From NCBI RefSeq assembly GCF_040939455.1, contig NC_134110.1, positions 101,399,001-101,463,000 of the forward strand: a stretch of 64,000 bases of DNA. The letters are read 5' to 3'. How positions within the stretch are numbered: position 1 is the stretch's first letter; every line of letters begins with the position of its first letter. Positions 50,690 to 63,500 of the stretch are shown here, piece after piece. Under the pieces are notes generated by a model. The model worked only from the letters and a program-made list of their open reading frames with translations, was not told the origin of the DNA and ran no database searches. The position numbers and the translations under genes are program-made. This DNA comes from Microcebus murinus (lineage: Eukaryota > Chordata > Mammalia > Primates > Cheirogaleidae).

Positions 50690-51185
50690 CCAATAAAATT
50701 CAAAGATCTTATAAGGACTTATATGATCTTGCTCCTGGTTCCTCTCTGACCCATCTTCATCCTCACTCTGCCCCTCAGTCTCTGGGCTCTAGCTGCAATG
50801 CAGTCATTAACATATCCCAGACATGCCAACCACCTTCCTGCCTCAGGGCCTTTGCACTTGCTTCCCCCTTTAGCGAGATTTGTTCACATGTAATTATCTC
50901 CCTCCCTTTAATTAGGCCTCTCCTCAAACCGTGATCAGAAGGACTTCCTTCCACTCTAGATAGTACAGCAGGCTCCAGGACTTCCTTCACCTTACCCTGC
51001 CTTGTCTTCATAACAGTTACCAGTATTTGACTTTGTATTATACCTATTCACTTTTTCATTGTCTATTTTCTCTACTAACAAGCAAGAACTTTGTCTTGTT
51101 CAGTAATTTTATTTTCAGCTCCTGAAAAAACATTGCCTTGCACATGTAGGTGCTCAATAAATATCTGTGGATTGAAAGAATAAAA
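50690..51185 (+). mobile_element. LINE-2 3' end
   Basis: GATCTTGCTCCTGGTTCCTC, TCAGGGCCTTTGCACTTGC, AACAAGCAAGAACTTTGTCT and GGTGCTCAATAAATATCTGT are in the order of an L2 3' end, finishing with GGATTGAAAGAAT. This is the clearest L2 in the window. Confidence 0.85.
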
Positions 51186-53744
51186 GATTGACCGACTATA
51201 ACCCTCTATTCACAAACAAATCTTTCCTTTTTCAAATCAGTTTATTTCCCAGGTTCTACAATAAAGATGTTTTTCTCAGCAGAATATATATTACCACCAT
51301 ACTCTGTATATGTTGACCTCCTCAGAAAGTGAAAGTTGCCTCCCTTGACGTTTGGGAAATAGAATAAAATTCCAACATTCTTGGAAGATACTAGATGGCA
51401 AGTAAGTTTGTGTAGAAACCTGCAAGAGCCAGTTCACCCTACAAATAGACCTGAAATTTGCACATTTTAAATTCCAAAAAAGTGACATGAAAAGCCCTTT
51501 GCAAATAGACTCATCCTTTCTTATAAATGTCATAAAATGCATGGAAACATGGCAATCTATCGTTTTAAGCTTCATTTTTATCTAATAAAAAAGCTTCTTT
51601 TTTAATAACAGCTTGAGATATAGTTTACATGTTATAAAACTTACCCTTTTAAAATATAAAGCTTAGTCACCTATAGTATAATCAGAATTGTATGATCATA
51701 ACGACAATCTAACCTTAGAACATTTTCATCACCCTCAAAGGAAGCCCTATACCATTGGTAGTCATTCCTCATTCCCCTCTGGCAACCACTGATCTGCTTT
51801 CTGTCTCTATGGATTTGCCTGCTTTGGACATCATATATAAATATGACTGGTTTTTATGATTGGCTTCTTTCACAAAGCATGAAGAATTCAAGGTACATCC
51901 ATGTTAAAGAACGTATCAATACTTTATTACTTTTTATTGATTAGTAATATTCCATTATATGGATATGCCACATTTGTGTTTTTTATTCATTATTGACCAA
52001 TGTTTGCATTGCTCCCACCTTTTGGCTACTGTGAATAATGCTACTATAAGTATTTATACACAAAATTTTGTGTGGACATATGTTTCCAGTTCTCTTGGCT
52101 ACATGCCTAGGAGTGAATGGGTATATGGGTAACTCTACGTTTAATAAGTTAGGAAATTGCCAGACTGTCTCCTCAGCAGCTGCCCTCCAGCAGTGCATGA
52201 GGGCTCCAATTTCTTCACATCCTTGCCAACACTTGTTATTGTGGCTTTTGAATTCTAGCCATTTTCGTGGGTGTGAAGTAGTATCTCATTGTGGTTTTGA
52301 TTTGCATTTCCTTATCAAACATCTTTTTATATGCTTATGTACCATTTGTATGTCTTTGTAGAAATATCTATTCAAATACTTTGCCCATTTTTCAATTGAG
52401 TTATTTGACTTTTTATTGTTGATTTAAAAGTCTTCTTTATATATCCTGAATATAAGTCCCTTATCAGATAAGTGATTTTCAAATTTTTTCACCCATTCTG
52501 TGTGTTGTGTTTTCACTCTTGATCATGCCCTTTGAAGCACAAAATTGTAAATTTTGGTGAAATCCAATGTATCTTTATAAAGAATGTTGTCACTTCTATT
52601 TTTGTTGTCATATCTAAGAAACCATTGCTTAGTCCAAGGTCACAAAGATCTACCCCTAACATTTTCTTCTAAGAGTTTCATAGGATTACCATTTATATTT
52701 AAGTCACTGATCCATTTTGAGTTAGTTTTTGTATATGCTGTGAGGTAGAGGTGCAATTCCATCCTCTTGCCTGTGGATACACAGATGTTCCAGCAACATT
52801 CATTGAAAAGACTATTCCCTCCTCATTGGATGGTCTTGGCACCCTGTTGGCAACCTACTGGCCACAGATATAAGGGTTTATTTCTGGACTATCAATTCTA
52901 TTCTATTGATCCATATGTTTATCCTCATACCAGTGCCACACTGTCTCAATTATTGTTACTTTGTAATACATTTCAAAAGTACCCCAACTTTATTATTCTT
53001 TTTCAAGACTGCTTCAGCTATTCTGGATCCCCTGTAATTTTATATGAATTTTAGAAAGAGCTATTCAATTTCTTAAAAAAAAAAAAAAAAACAAAAAAAA
53101 CCACAATGGAAGAGACAATGCATTGAACTGGCAGATCAAATAGAGGACTTTTAACATGCTAACTATTTTAAGTCTTTGGATCCATGACAATGGGATGCCT
53201 TTACACTAACTTATGCCTTCTTTATTTCCTTTCAACAGTTTTATAGTTTTCATCACATAAGTTTTATATTTCTTTCGGTAAGTTTATTCCTAAGTATTTT
53301 ATTATTTTTGATCCTGTTGTAAATGGAATTGCTTTCTCAATTTCATAATTGGATTATTAATTACTATTGTATAGAAATACAATTAGTTTTGTTATTGATA
53401 TTATACTCTGCAACTGTGTTATAATATTTATCCATCCTAATAGCTTTTAATGGATTTCTATATATTATAATAGATCATTTAATCCTCAAATAGAGATAGT
53501 TTTCTTTCTTTCTTTCCAATCTAGATGCCTTTCGTAGTTTTTTTTCATACCTGATTACCCTGGCTACCACCTGCAGTACAATGTTGAATAGAAGGGCTGA
53601 GATTGAAAATCTTAATCAATTTCTGATCTTATAAGAAAATACTCAGTCGTTCACCCAAAGTATAATATTAGCTGTGAGTTTTTCACAAATGCCCTTTATT
53701 AGGTTGAATGTTATCATCATGAAACAGTGTTGGACATACTGATT

Positions 53745-53945
53745 TTTTTTCCTTTTTTTAATTTCAGCATATTATGGGGATACAAACGTTAAGGTTATAT
53801 ACATTGCCCTTGTCTCCCCTCCTCCCTTGAGTCAGAGCTTCAAGCATGTCCATCCCTTAGACGGTGTGCATCACACTCACTATGTATGTATATACCCATC
53901 CCCTCCTCCCCCCTCCCACCTGCCCCACACCTGACCAATGTTTGT
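53745..53945 (-). mobile_element. Nested lemur LINE-1 3'UTR fragment, antisense
   Basis: The T tract, then CATATTATGGGGATACAAACG, GTGTGCATCACACTCACTAT and GTATGTATATACCCATCCCC, is the reverse complement of the 3'UTR seen at 60340-60510, but clearly more diverged. It interrupts the L1M and is severely 5'-truncated. Its left neighbour is the T run of its own tail. Right boundary uncertain. Confidence 0.8.
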
Positions 53946-54097
53946 TTTTCTTTTTTTCTTAACATTTTGGTTACATTTTATGTCTTTGCCTCTCCCTAGC
54001 AAGGGTTAGAGGTATGATCTTCCCCTCTACCGTGTTTTTCTGTGTCTATTGAGATGATCATGTGGCTTTTGTCCTTTATTCTATTAATATGGTGTAT

Positions 54098-54142
54098 TTC
54101 ATTGGCTTTCAGATGTTAAACCAACATCTGAAAGCCAATGAA
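54098..54142. repeat. Perfect 20-bp palindrome, 5-base loop
   Basis: 54098-54117 and 54123-54142 are exact reverse complements around the loop AAACC. The left arm reads as normal antisense L1 (GGCTTTCAGATGTTAAACCA), whereas the right arm replaces the L1 text expected there. Confidence 0.95.
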
Positions 54143-56489
54143 TATCATTCTTAGGATATATCTCATTTAGTCATAATATATAATCATTTTTATGAGTTGC
54201 TGGATTTGGTTTGCTAATATTTTGTTGAGTACATGTACATCTATATTTACAAAAGGTATTGGCATTTGGTTGTCTTTTCTTGTGATTTTTTTTGTCTAGT
54301 TTTGGTATAAGGGTAATACTGGTCTCATATAAGAAGATGAGAATTGTTTCTTCTTATATTTTTGGAATAGCTTGTGAAGGATTTGTGTTAATTTTTTTAA
54401 AATATTTGGTAGAATTTACAAGTAAAACCAATGCAGCCTGGACTCTTCTCTCTAAAAAGTGTTTTGATTATTAGTTCAATATCCTGACTTGTTATAGATC
54501 TATTCAGATTTTCTATTTCTCCTTGAGTTAGTTTTAGTAGTTTGTATTTTTGTAGGGATTTTCTCATTTTATTTAGATTATCTAATCGGTTGGCATACAA
54601 TTCTTTACAGAGTTTCCTAACTATCCATATCATTTATGTAAATTTGGCAACAATGCTTTCCTCCTCATTAATGAATTTAGTTATCTGCGTCCTGTCTCTC
54701 TTTTCCTTGGTCATTTTAGCTAAAGTCTTCTCAATTTTGTTTATCTCGTTAAAGAAATTACTTTTGGATTTATGGATTTTTGCCTATCACTTTTCTATTC
54801 TATATTTCATTTATTTCAACTCTGTAATATTTTCTTCATTTGTTGCTTGGAGTTTAGTTTGCTCTCATTTTCCTACTTTCTTCATATGGCAGGTTAGCTT
54901 ATTATATAAGTGTTTGTAGCTGTAAGTTCTATAATTTTCCCTCTAACCACTGCTTTCATAACATTTCACAATTTTTGTATGTTATTTTTTTTTCATCCAA
55001 TGTCTTTATTTCTCTTCATTTTAAAGAGTAACTTTGCTGTAGATAGAGTTCTTGGTTGATAATCTTTTTCTTTAAACACTTTCATCTCACTGCCTCTTGG
55101 TTTACATGGTCCCTAATGAGAAGTCAGTTGTTACTCTTGTTGATGATCAATTATATATGAATCATTATTTTCTTGCTGTTTTCAAGATTTTTTTTGTCTT
55201 GGCTTTTGATAGTTTGGCTGTGTTTAGGTGTATACTCATTGAATTATCCTACTTTGAGTTTGTTGAACTTCTTAGATGTGTATATTGGTGTTTTTCATCA
55301 AATTTGGGAAGTTTTGGGCCATTATTTTTCCCAAATATTCTTTCTTTCCCTACCACCCTTTCTCCTCTCCTCATGGGTTTCCATTATGTATATGTTGGTG
55401 TGCTTGATCATGTCTCATGGCTCTATGGAGCTCTGTTCAGTTTTACTCATTTTTTTTTTCTTTTTTATTCCACATAGTGGATCATCTCACTTGTCCTATG
55501 CTCAGGTTCACTGCTTTTTGTTCTTCTGGCCATTCAGATCTGCTATTGAGCTCCTCTAGTTTTTCATTTCAGTTAGTTTTTAACTTCAGAATTGTGTTAG
55601 TTCTTTTAAGTAATTTCTATATATTTATTGATAGTCTCTATTTGATGAGACATTCTCATACTTTGCTTTAGCTATTTAGACATAGTTTTCTTTATTTATT
55701 TGCACATTATTATGATAGCTGATTTAAAGTCTTTGTCTAGTAAGTCAAACACCTGGGCTTCTTTAGTGACAGTTTCTATTGACTATTCTTTCTGTGTATG
55801 GGCCATACCTTCCTGTTTCTTTGTATGCCTCATAAGTTTTTGGTGGAAATTGGTCATTTTAAATAACATAAACTGTGAATTCTGTAAATTGGTTCCCTCG
55901 CCCTCCCCAGCATTTGATGTTGCTGTCATTTGGTGGTGGTAGTGTATTTCTACCTAGTGACTTTCCTGGACTAATTCTATAAAGTTCGTATTCTTTGTTG
56001 TGTGTAGCCACTGTAGTCCCTGCTTTATTAGTTTAGTGGTTAGCTAGTGATTGGACAGAGTTTTTTTAAATGTCTTGAACTGATAAGTTGGACACACCTT
56101 CAATGTCCCAGTAGTTCATAACTCTCTCCTAGACTTCATGTTCTGCCTATATAAAGCCTCATGGTTAGCCATTGGTGAGGGCATAGGACCTTAGCAGGCC
56201 TTTCTTGGGAATGCACATAGCCCTGCTCATAGCATGGCCTTTTAGAATTCCAGGAATATGTCAAACATTTTCAGGACCCCCACCACCACCATAGACATCT
56301 CATTGCTCAATTATTCTTTTAAGTTTTTTGTTTAGGCTCTTGTTTGCTACAACTGAGATTGCTGTTCCAGGCAGCTGTTATGTTCAACAGTTACTGCTGA
56401 TTATTTTAGAGTAATGCCCTGGGTATTGGGCAATTCATACTGTGTGAGTCCTGAATTAAATCAAATAAAGGCAAGCCTGTGACTGGGGT

Positions 56490-56865
56490 TTTTCCAAAGT
56501 CTTAGTCAGTTTCCATTGTGATGACAGAATATTACAGACTGAGTGGCTTACATGAAAAACATTTATTCTCACAGTTCTGGAGACTGGAAAGTCCACAACA
56601 AAAATGCTGGAAGATTCACAGTCTGATGAGGACCTGCTTCCTGGTTCATAAATGGCCATTTTCCCTCTCTGTTCTCATGTAATAGAAGGGGTGGAGGAGC
56701 TCTCTGGGGTCTCATTTATAAAGGCACCAATTCTATTTACAATGGCTCCACCCTCATGACTTAATCACCTCCCCAAAACTCTACCTCCTAATAATATCAT
56801 ATTAGGTGCTAGGATTTCAACATACAAACTTTGGAGGACACAAACATTTAGTTCATAATATCCAG
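56490..56865 (-). mobile_element. MaLR (MLT1-type) solo LTR, antisense
   Basis: On + it shows TATTACAGACTGAGTGGCTT, CTCACAGTTCTGGAGACTGG, CCACCCTCATGACTTAATCA and GATTTCAACATACAAACTTT, the reverse complement of an MLT1 LTR from its 3' end to its 5' end. It sits directly next to the L1M 5' end. No internal genes. Confidence 0.85.
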
Positions 56866-58679
56866 TAGTCTTCTTGACATGCCAAATACTGGAAATTCTC
56901 TCCAGACAGGGCTTTTCAGGAGCCTCCAACTCATTCTCACCCTCTCCAGTGGCTGCTAGGCTGTTGGTTTTCATATCAACCATGGTTGTGAGGCTGTTAA
57001 TTTCAAGACCACTGCAGAACTGGAAAAGAAGAATTGGGTTGAGCAACTTAAAACCCACAGACTCTTTATTTTTACCATAATTGATTTTTCTTGAATAAAT
57101 ACTCCTTAGATTATTGCAACCCTTTCATTAATTTCCAGAGTTCTCAATAAGTTGATTTTGACTTTTTTCTTGTCAATGTTCTCATTGTATTTATGGAGGA
57201 GCAGATTTTCAAAAGCCCTTACTGCAACATTTCAGAAGTGCCTCTTCTCCATACACTTTTTAATACTCAGTTATTTGTGTAACGGCTACGGCTGTGACTC
57301 TAACCTCTGCAGCATGGCTTGGTGCTCACTTTGGGCCACACTCATTGCCTCATTTTCCCAGGCAAGACGTTGTAATGAGAGGCCCCAAGGCCAAGAGTCA
57401 CTGCAGGTCCAGGAAGGTAGTGAGTGCTGCTCAGCCAGAAGGTGCTCCTGTGCATACCTTGCCCACCCTGAGAGAAAGCAAGGAAGTGGGCTGCCCACTG
57501 AGAGGAAAAGTGAGAGGGAGGAGTGCAAGAGTTCTGAATCTCAGCCTACGTTCTTAGAGCCCAGGAAGCTAAACTAAAGGAGAAGCTAAAGCTTCCTCAA
57601 GTTGTTGCGAGTTCTTGGCCTTACATACTAGTGGAGGAAGAATATGTGGGGAAGAAGACATGCTCCGGGGCACTGTGAGAGAAAGCGGAAGTGGAGGTGG
57701 CATGAAGGGAAGGATACTTCCTGCAAACCCCAGTTAATAGTGAATATTTGCCCAGATCCAGCTACTTCCCCCAAGAGGTATAGATGAGTTGGCACTGCCT
57801 ATAAAAATCTTATTAATTATCTATTACATTATTTCTTTCTACATTAAACTTTATTGACATCATTTTCAAATGTTCAACTATCAGTGAAAATTGGAAAAAA
57901 ATATCTTTGGAAGCTTGAGTAGAGGTTGTTTTATCACAGCTTGAGTACGTGTGGACAAAGCAGTGACTATTTCTCCAGTGTCAGAGTTGTATTAGCTAAA
58001 GAAGTTTCCAAATGAGTGATACCATTTTTCATCCCTGATTACACACTTCAGGAGGACTCCTGGCATTGCTGTTGGTGGTTGCTGACTTTGCTCTTGTGCA
58101 ATTAATTTTTCAAATGGACCAGCTCATGTGTGATGACATGTGGCTCCTTTCAGAAGAGCTACTGATTAATGAGACCAGCTGATGTTTGATCTGATTTCTC
58201 TTTCTAAGATTGGATCAGCAAGGGGTCACCAAAGATCTCTTAGTATCAAATGTTTCATTTTAAAGTACCCTAGAAATGAGTATATTTTGAGGCTCTTGTA
58301 AACACATCAATTGTTTATCATAAAACAGAACAAGGTTAATTATATTAAAGTCAAGATGGAAGTGCAGGAAGGAGGGAGAATTATTTAAATTTTGAGAATT
58401 GTTGAAATTAATCTAGACACAATCGATAAAACATTTATGATTAAAATATCCTTTAAGATTAAATTCCTTTGGAAGACTTGTCTTTTAAAGACAGTCCAGC
58501 AAAGATCCAGGTTTCTGCCACAACTCATTCACCCTGGAATAGAATAGTGGGAGAAATTTCACAGAAATCAGGAATATATAAGTAATCCTTGAATTGGGAA
58601 ACAATTTTTCAAAGGAATAGAGTTTACAGAGAAGGCATGCTGCCAAAGTGTGGAAAGAAGCTTCTCATTTATAGAAATT
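56866..58679. other. No gene recognised
   Basis: Unique sequence. Open frames of 80-141 codons overlap around 57152-57577 on both strands, without a domain or supporting codon pattern. Not called as genes. Confidence 0.5.
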
Positions 58680-59446
58680 TGGGAACCCGGGTGTAGTGCT
58701 TGGTAGAGCAGAAGGGCTGGCTACAAAATGGTAACTAAATGCAGAACAGGAAGGTAACAGATTTTTGTAGCAGAATCAAGACTATACCTACAGGAGGAAT
58801 TAGCAAATAAGCAGTGTAAGGAGATTCCCTTCAGGCTGTTAGTCCAGAAGGTATTTTTAAGCTAATTAGAAAAAGAAACCCTTTCCTCCAGGCAGAAGCT
58901 TGTCTAGTGGAGCCCAAGTTGGGTTTCATCTTTCCCTCTCGCCTTCCCAGGGAGGGCACCTGCTGCCCAGCGCGGCCCGTGCGCCTTATTCACGCTCACC
59001 TCTGCCCCACCTAGGCTTCCATAAAGATGCACAACTAGTTCGCAAGTTCTAGCCTTAATCTCTTCCCTTAGGACACCTCGGCCTGAGGCTCCTTTCCCCT
59101 CCCCCTCCGGTGCAGGGAGGGACACACGGGCCTGGGCGCTGCGGCCCGGAGAGCAGCCCTCTGGCTGTCCGCGGTTCTCTGAGTTGGTGCCAAGCTGCCC
59201 CTCTGCCCGGTCTCGACTGATGGAATGGTGGGTGTTCCTGGACTCACTATGACCTTTCGGCTTTGTCACCCACCAGGGACCATGTTTCCAGGCAACTGCG
59301 GCATCTCCAGGCAACTGCGGCTAGTCAAGTCCATAGCAAAGGGTTTATTGAAATTCAAAGAATAAAGAAGCAGATATTGAAAGGGAAACACTGGTGAGTA
59401 ATTTAAATCATTTTATTGATCAACACCTATTTCCTTCAGGGTAATA
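58680..59446. other. GC-rich block with 19-bp tandem repeat; possible antisense LTR
   Basis: 58905-59335 is rich in C and CpG, and is followed by GGGTTTATTGAAATTCAAAG, which on the - strand would resemble an LTR poly-A region. Two units of TCCAGGCAACTGCGGC lie 19 bases apart (59287-59305 and from 59306). A 136-codon frame on - (58904-59314) has no recognisable domain. The LTR reading is a guess. Confidence 0.3.
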
Positions 59447-60544
59447 AAAGAGTTTATGAAGAAGACCCCAAAGGCAATCACAGCAGCAACAAAAATAAAT
59501 AAATGGGACATGATCAAACTACAAAGCTTCTGCATAGCCAAAGAAATAGTCATGAAAGTAAACAGACAACCTACAGAATGGGAGAAAATTTTTGCATCCT
59601 ATGCATCCGATAAGGGACTGATAACTAGAATATACTTAGAACTCACGAAAATTAGGAAGAAAAAATCAAATAACCCCATTAAAAAGTGGGCAAAGGACTT
59701 GAACAGAAATTTTTCTAAAGAAGACAGAAGAATGGCCAACAAACATATGAAGAAATGCTCAACATCTCTAATCATCAGGGAAATGCAAATCAAAACCACA
59801 ATGAGATATCACTTAACCCCAGTGAGAATGGCCTTTATCAAAAAATCTCCAAACAATAAATGCTGGCGTGGTTGCGGAGAGAGAGGAACACTCCTACACT
59901 GCTGGTGGGACTGCAAACTAGTTCAACCTCTGTGGAAAGCAATATGGAGATACCTTAAAGCGATACAAGTGAATCTACCATTTGATCCAGCAATCCCATT
60001 GCTGGGCATCTACCCAAATGATCCAGTGACACTCTACAAAAAAGACACCTGCACTCGAATGTTTATAGCAGCACAATTCATAATTGCAAGGCTGTGGAAA
60101 CAGCCCAAGTGCCCATCAATCCAAGAATGGATTAATAAAATGTGGTATATGTACACCATGGAGTACTATTCAGCTCTAAGAAACAATGGTGATATAGCAC
60201 ACCTTATATTTTCCTGGTTAGAGCTGGAACCCATACTACTAAGTGAAGTATCCCAAGAATGGAAAAACAAGCACCAGATATATTCTCCAGCAAACTGGTA
60301 TTAACTGAGTAGCACCTAAGTGGACACATAGGTGCTACAGTAATAGGGTATTGGGCAGGTGGGAGGGGGGAGGGGGACGGGTATATACATACATAGTGAG
60401 TGAGATGTGCACCATCTGGGGGATGGTCATGATGGAGACTCAGACTTTTGGGGGGAGGGGGGGAAATGGGCATTTATTGAAACCTTAAAATCTGTACCCC
60501 CATAATATACCAAAATAAAAAAAATAATTAAAAAAAAAAAAAAA
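59447..60544 (+). mobile_element. Young 5'-truncated lemur LINE-1
   Basis: Similarity to the 1-6416 element begins at about 59447 (AAAGAGTTTATGAAGAAG) and continues to the tail, with few differences. It contains the last part of ORF2, the 3'UTR with both G tracts, AATAAA at 60514-60519 and an A-rich tail to 60544. I could not recognise a target duplication. The clean frame indicates recent insertion. Confidence 0.95.
59456..60304 (+). pseudogene. L1 ORF2: LINE-1 ORF2 C-terminal fragment, frame intact
   Basis: An uninterrupted frame of 282 codons covers the C-terminal part of ORF2 to its natural stop. It includes the Cys-rich C-x3-C-x7-H-x4-C motif at 59861-59914 and the C-terminal YTMEYYSAL region. 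The endonuclease and reverse transcriptase are absent, so no activity is possible. The ATG at 59456 is an internal Met of ORF2, not a true start, and there is no L1 promoter. It serves as a clean reference for the damage in the first copy: it has six A where that copy has seven at 5513, and CAG where that copy has TAG at 5955. Confidence 0.95.
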
Positions 60545-63500
60545 GTCTCCTAATAGAAAATCTATGTGACTTATCTGTGGAGATCTACCAGGGATGGATG
60601 GTCTGTTAAGGGAAGTCTAGGAATTCTAGGAAGCCTTATTTTCTGTCATTGTGTTTCCTTGGAAAGAGCAAAGGAGCTGTTGAGGATAATTGAGGTTAAA
60701 ATGTAAATGCATAAAAAGCAATCACTGTTGGTTGTAGATACGAGTCAATTCTGAAGGGGAAAAAGCAAGTTTATAAAATTTGAATAGTTGAATAGCCTAT
60801 GGTATAGGCAAAATCAGCATAATACCAATTAGTTTTCCTGAAATTGAAGACTTCATTATGATTGCAAAACAAGGATTCCTATTTTATTAATTAGGATAAT
60901 GATTTCTTTGTATTTAAAATTTTATAAATGTGTTCTCACTGGCTTTATGGATGTGTATGTTAAAAGTTCACTGCGCCTCCAGTGCTGCCATCATCAGTGC
61001 TGGGCTGTTCCCTGCATTTCCACACTCGGAGGCAAATAGGCGGCGGAAGCATGGCTTGAGTCGAGTGTTAGCGAGCGTCAAGCTGCCCCAGAGTAAGCAG
61101 GAAAGTAGGAGGTGATGATCTGAAACTGTAATGCTCAAAATTGAGATTTGATATTAATTATTACATAATTAAACGCTTACTATAAGTCATGTATTTCGTC
61201 TTCCATTTGGATTGTTTTCTTTAATTCTCATAACATCACCAAAAATTAGCCAAATTTTGGTGCTAAGAAAACAAAGGCTCAGATAAGTTATGTATAAGCC
61301 TTCTCCTGTTCATGCGGCTAGGCAGATATGAAACAGCAGTTTTGAACAAAATTAAAATTACTCCAAAATTACTTAATGATTAGAATACTTCCCAAAAAAG
61401 TCCTCTCCACAGACTAAGTACTTTTCATACAATAGGACTGTGAGGACTTTATGAAAACATATTGGCAAGTGTGCTGACACTCCTGCCCATCAAGGGAAGG
61501 AGTATGTGAGAGGCCCTGAGGATAATAATAATGGTGATGATCGTTATTATTGTTAATCTGCTGTTTGGGGGTGGACCGTCACACAGCAGTACATACGTGG
61601 TAAAATGAACAACTGGCAAATTTAATACACAGAGACGGAATGAGGTCTTGAGACAAACAGTACTTATCAGCCCAGATTTGTCTCATCCACACAGGTTCTT
61701 GCTAGAGACACAATAGCAAAAGTTTAATATGATTTTTTTTAAAAGAATATGCTCAGATTTCTATAATTTAGTGCTGCAAATTTGCTTTTGATTCTTTGCC
61801 TGTGCTACAGACTGTGTCTGAAGTTAATCTCCTCAGCCGTGCTTGATTTAGTTCTGTGGCTTCTCAGTTTGAATTGTTTGGTTGCTGTGCTCGCTCCTAG
61901 GACTGTCGCCAGGGGCTGAGATAACATTGTCTGCGAAGATCACTGTGGCATCAACAGCCATTGCTTCCTATAAAACACGCTCAAGTGGTGAAGGCCTATG
62001 CAGGTGCAGAGCAGTGAGTAGCGCTGTGGAACGCTCACTCGAGTTGTCCAGGCCAAGCATTCTTTCTATTTACCTGTCTTTAAACAAATTATTAGTCTTA
62101 CCCAGATCGAGGTAAAACAATGTGCAAAAAAGACTTTAAAGTTAGGCACTGAATTTTGATTCTGACCTCTTATTAGAGTTTTGATTTTTTGTTCTGCTCT
62201 TTCTGTTGACTTTGCTCTTTGTTTCCTCTAGTACCCATCAGTGTGAGCCCCTAGCCGTTTAAAACGAGTCTTGCTTTATATCCTTATACCGTATTTGTCT
62301 GGGCCTAATAGATGACGACTGATGTAAGGAGGTCGTTTTGAGTCGGATTTTGAATACCAGTGTGAGTTCACTGTGCAGTGACACAGGCACAAGGCAGGCT
62401 GTGCCGTCTCTGTACTTGCCACTGAAATTCCTTGGGAGCTTTTGGGGCTTCCAGTTCACAAAGTGTGTTCAAATCTAGCGCTGCAATTAATGAGCTAATT
62501 GGTGTTGCTCTGGATAAGACCATTGCCACATGAAACAGAAACCAGTATGAGTTCTTTTGGACTCACAAAAATAAAAGTGCTGGGCTGTCGAAGCCACAGG
62601 TCTGAAAGCAGCTCTAGGGAAGGTCTGGGCCAGATGGCGGGAGCCCCTCTCCGTCCCTTGTCTCTGCTCTGTTTGCACATCTGCTTTTCCTCCTCTCTCT
62701 GTGGCCAGCTTTCTCTTTTCTCCAGTCATGGCATAGAAAATGTGACAATCCCACAGCTCTATGGTTTCTCTAATGTCTTACAGGAGTGTTCTTCAAGGCT
62801 GCGTGAGCCTGGTTCATTTTTGCAGAGGCAGCTGTGGCTGAACTTTTCTCCAACAGCCCCTTGACTGGTGAAAAGGACCTCTAAGTCTTTGGAAAACCAA
62901 TGGAGACAGGGCAGGCTCTTAGCGTAGGAACAGTTCATGCTCACATTATTCCTACACAGTAGCAGCTACCGGAGGCAGGAGATAACCAGGAAAACCGAGA
63001 ATCTAGAGTTCTGGAGACAAGATCCAAAGTCGGCTTGCCTCTATGTCTAGCTTCAGCCTCTGGAAAAGGAGGTCCTGGCAGGGTAGGTTGGAGCACCTAC
63101 AAGTGGTTATAACTTATCTTTGGCAAACAATTATCAAGAATTTAATTTTTTTATTAATTTTCCTACCTATCTCATCGGTAGGGGATGTTGGAAGTGCATG
63201 AGCAGTAGAGGATGGCGAAGCAGGTTGGACGTGTGGTCTTTAAGCACATGCTTCTGGATGTAAGCATTGCCCCTTCTGCCCTGTGCATTTCAACAAATTT
63301 CTTAGTTCCGTCACATAAATATGGCTGTCAGAAGCCAGCCTTGGCAGTAAGGACATGTTTGTTGGGAGGAAGGGGGAGGGGTGATCCTGCGAGAGATAGA
63401 CCTCGATAGACAAGCCAAGAGGACTCAATTAAAGGTGATATTTAAAAATGCTTGTATAATAAAAGTAGATGGGGAAGTCGTGCTTCGGCAGGTTTCTTTG

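Larger units (their letters stand above)
51590..56485 (-). mobile_element. Long antisense LINE-1 (L1M), nearly full length
   Basis: On + the element runs backwards. First comes the 3' end (AAACTTACCCTTTTAAAATA, CTCTGGCAACCACTGATCTG), then decayed ORF2. The - strand frame at 54397-54633 reads LYANRLDNLNKM and LTQGEIENLNRSI, homologous to the ORF2 region before the RT. The 5' part (AAATTTGGGAAGTTTTGGGC, CTTCCTGTTTCTTTGTATGC) ends near 56480. No frame is functional. It holds a nested lemur L1 3' end (about 53745-53945), an expanded A run at 53075-53100 and a perfect palindrome at 54098. Confidence 0.85.

Noticed and set aside
53075..53100. A run as the tail of a nested retroelement
   Set aside because: L1M sequence continues on both sides in register and no element body lies next to the run. 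It is an expanded A tract inside the L1M.
55097..55942. Several + strand open frames of 80-128 codons
   Set aside because: They lie on the wrong strand of the antisense L1M, are Phe/Leu/Ser-rich as reverse complements of A-rich L1 sequence always are, and resemble no protein.
57152..57577. 141-codon + frame as a gene candidate
   Set aside because: A - strand frame overlaps it, and there is no domain, splice context or convincing codon pattern.
58904..59314. 136-codon - strand frame
   Set aside because: The open frame follows from GC- and CpG-rich composition. The protein is low-complexity with no recognisable family.
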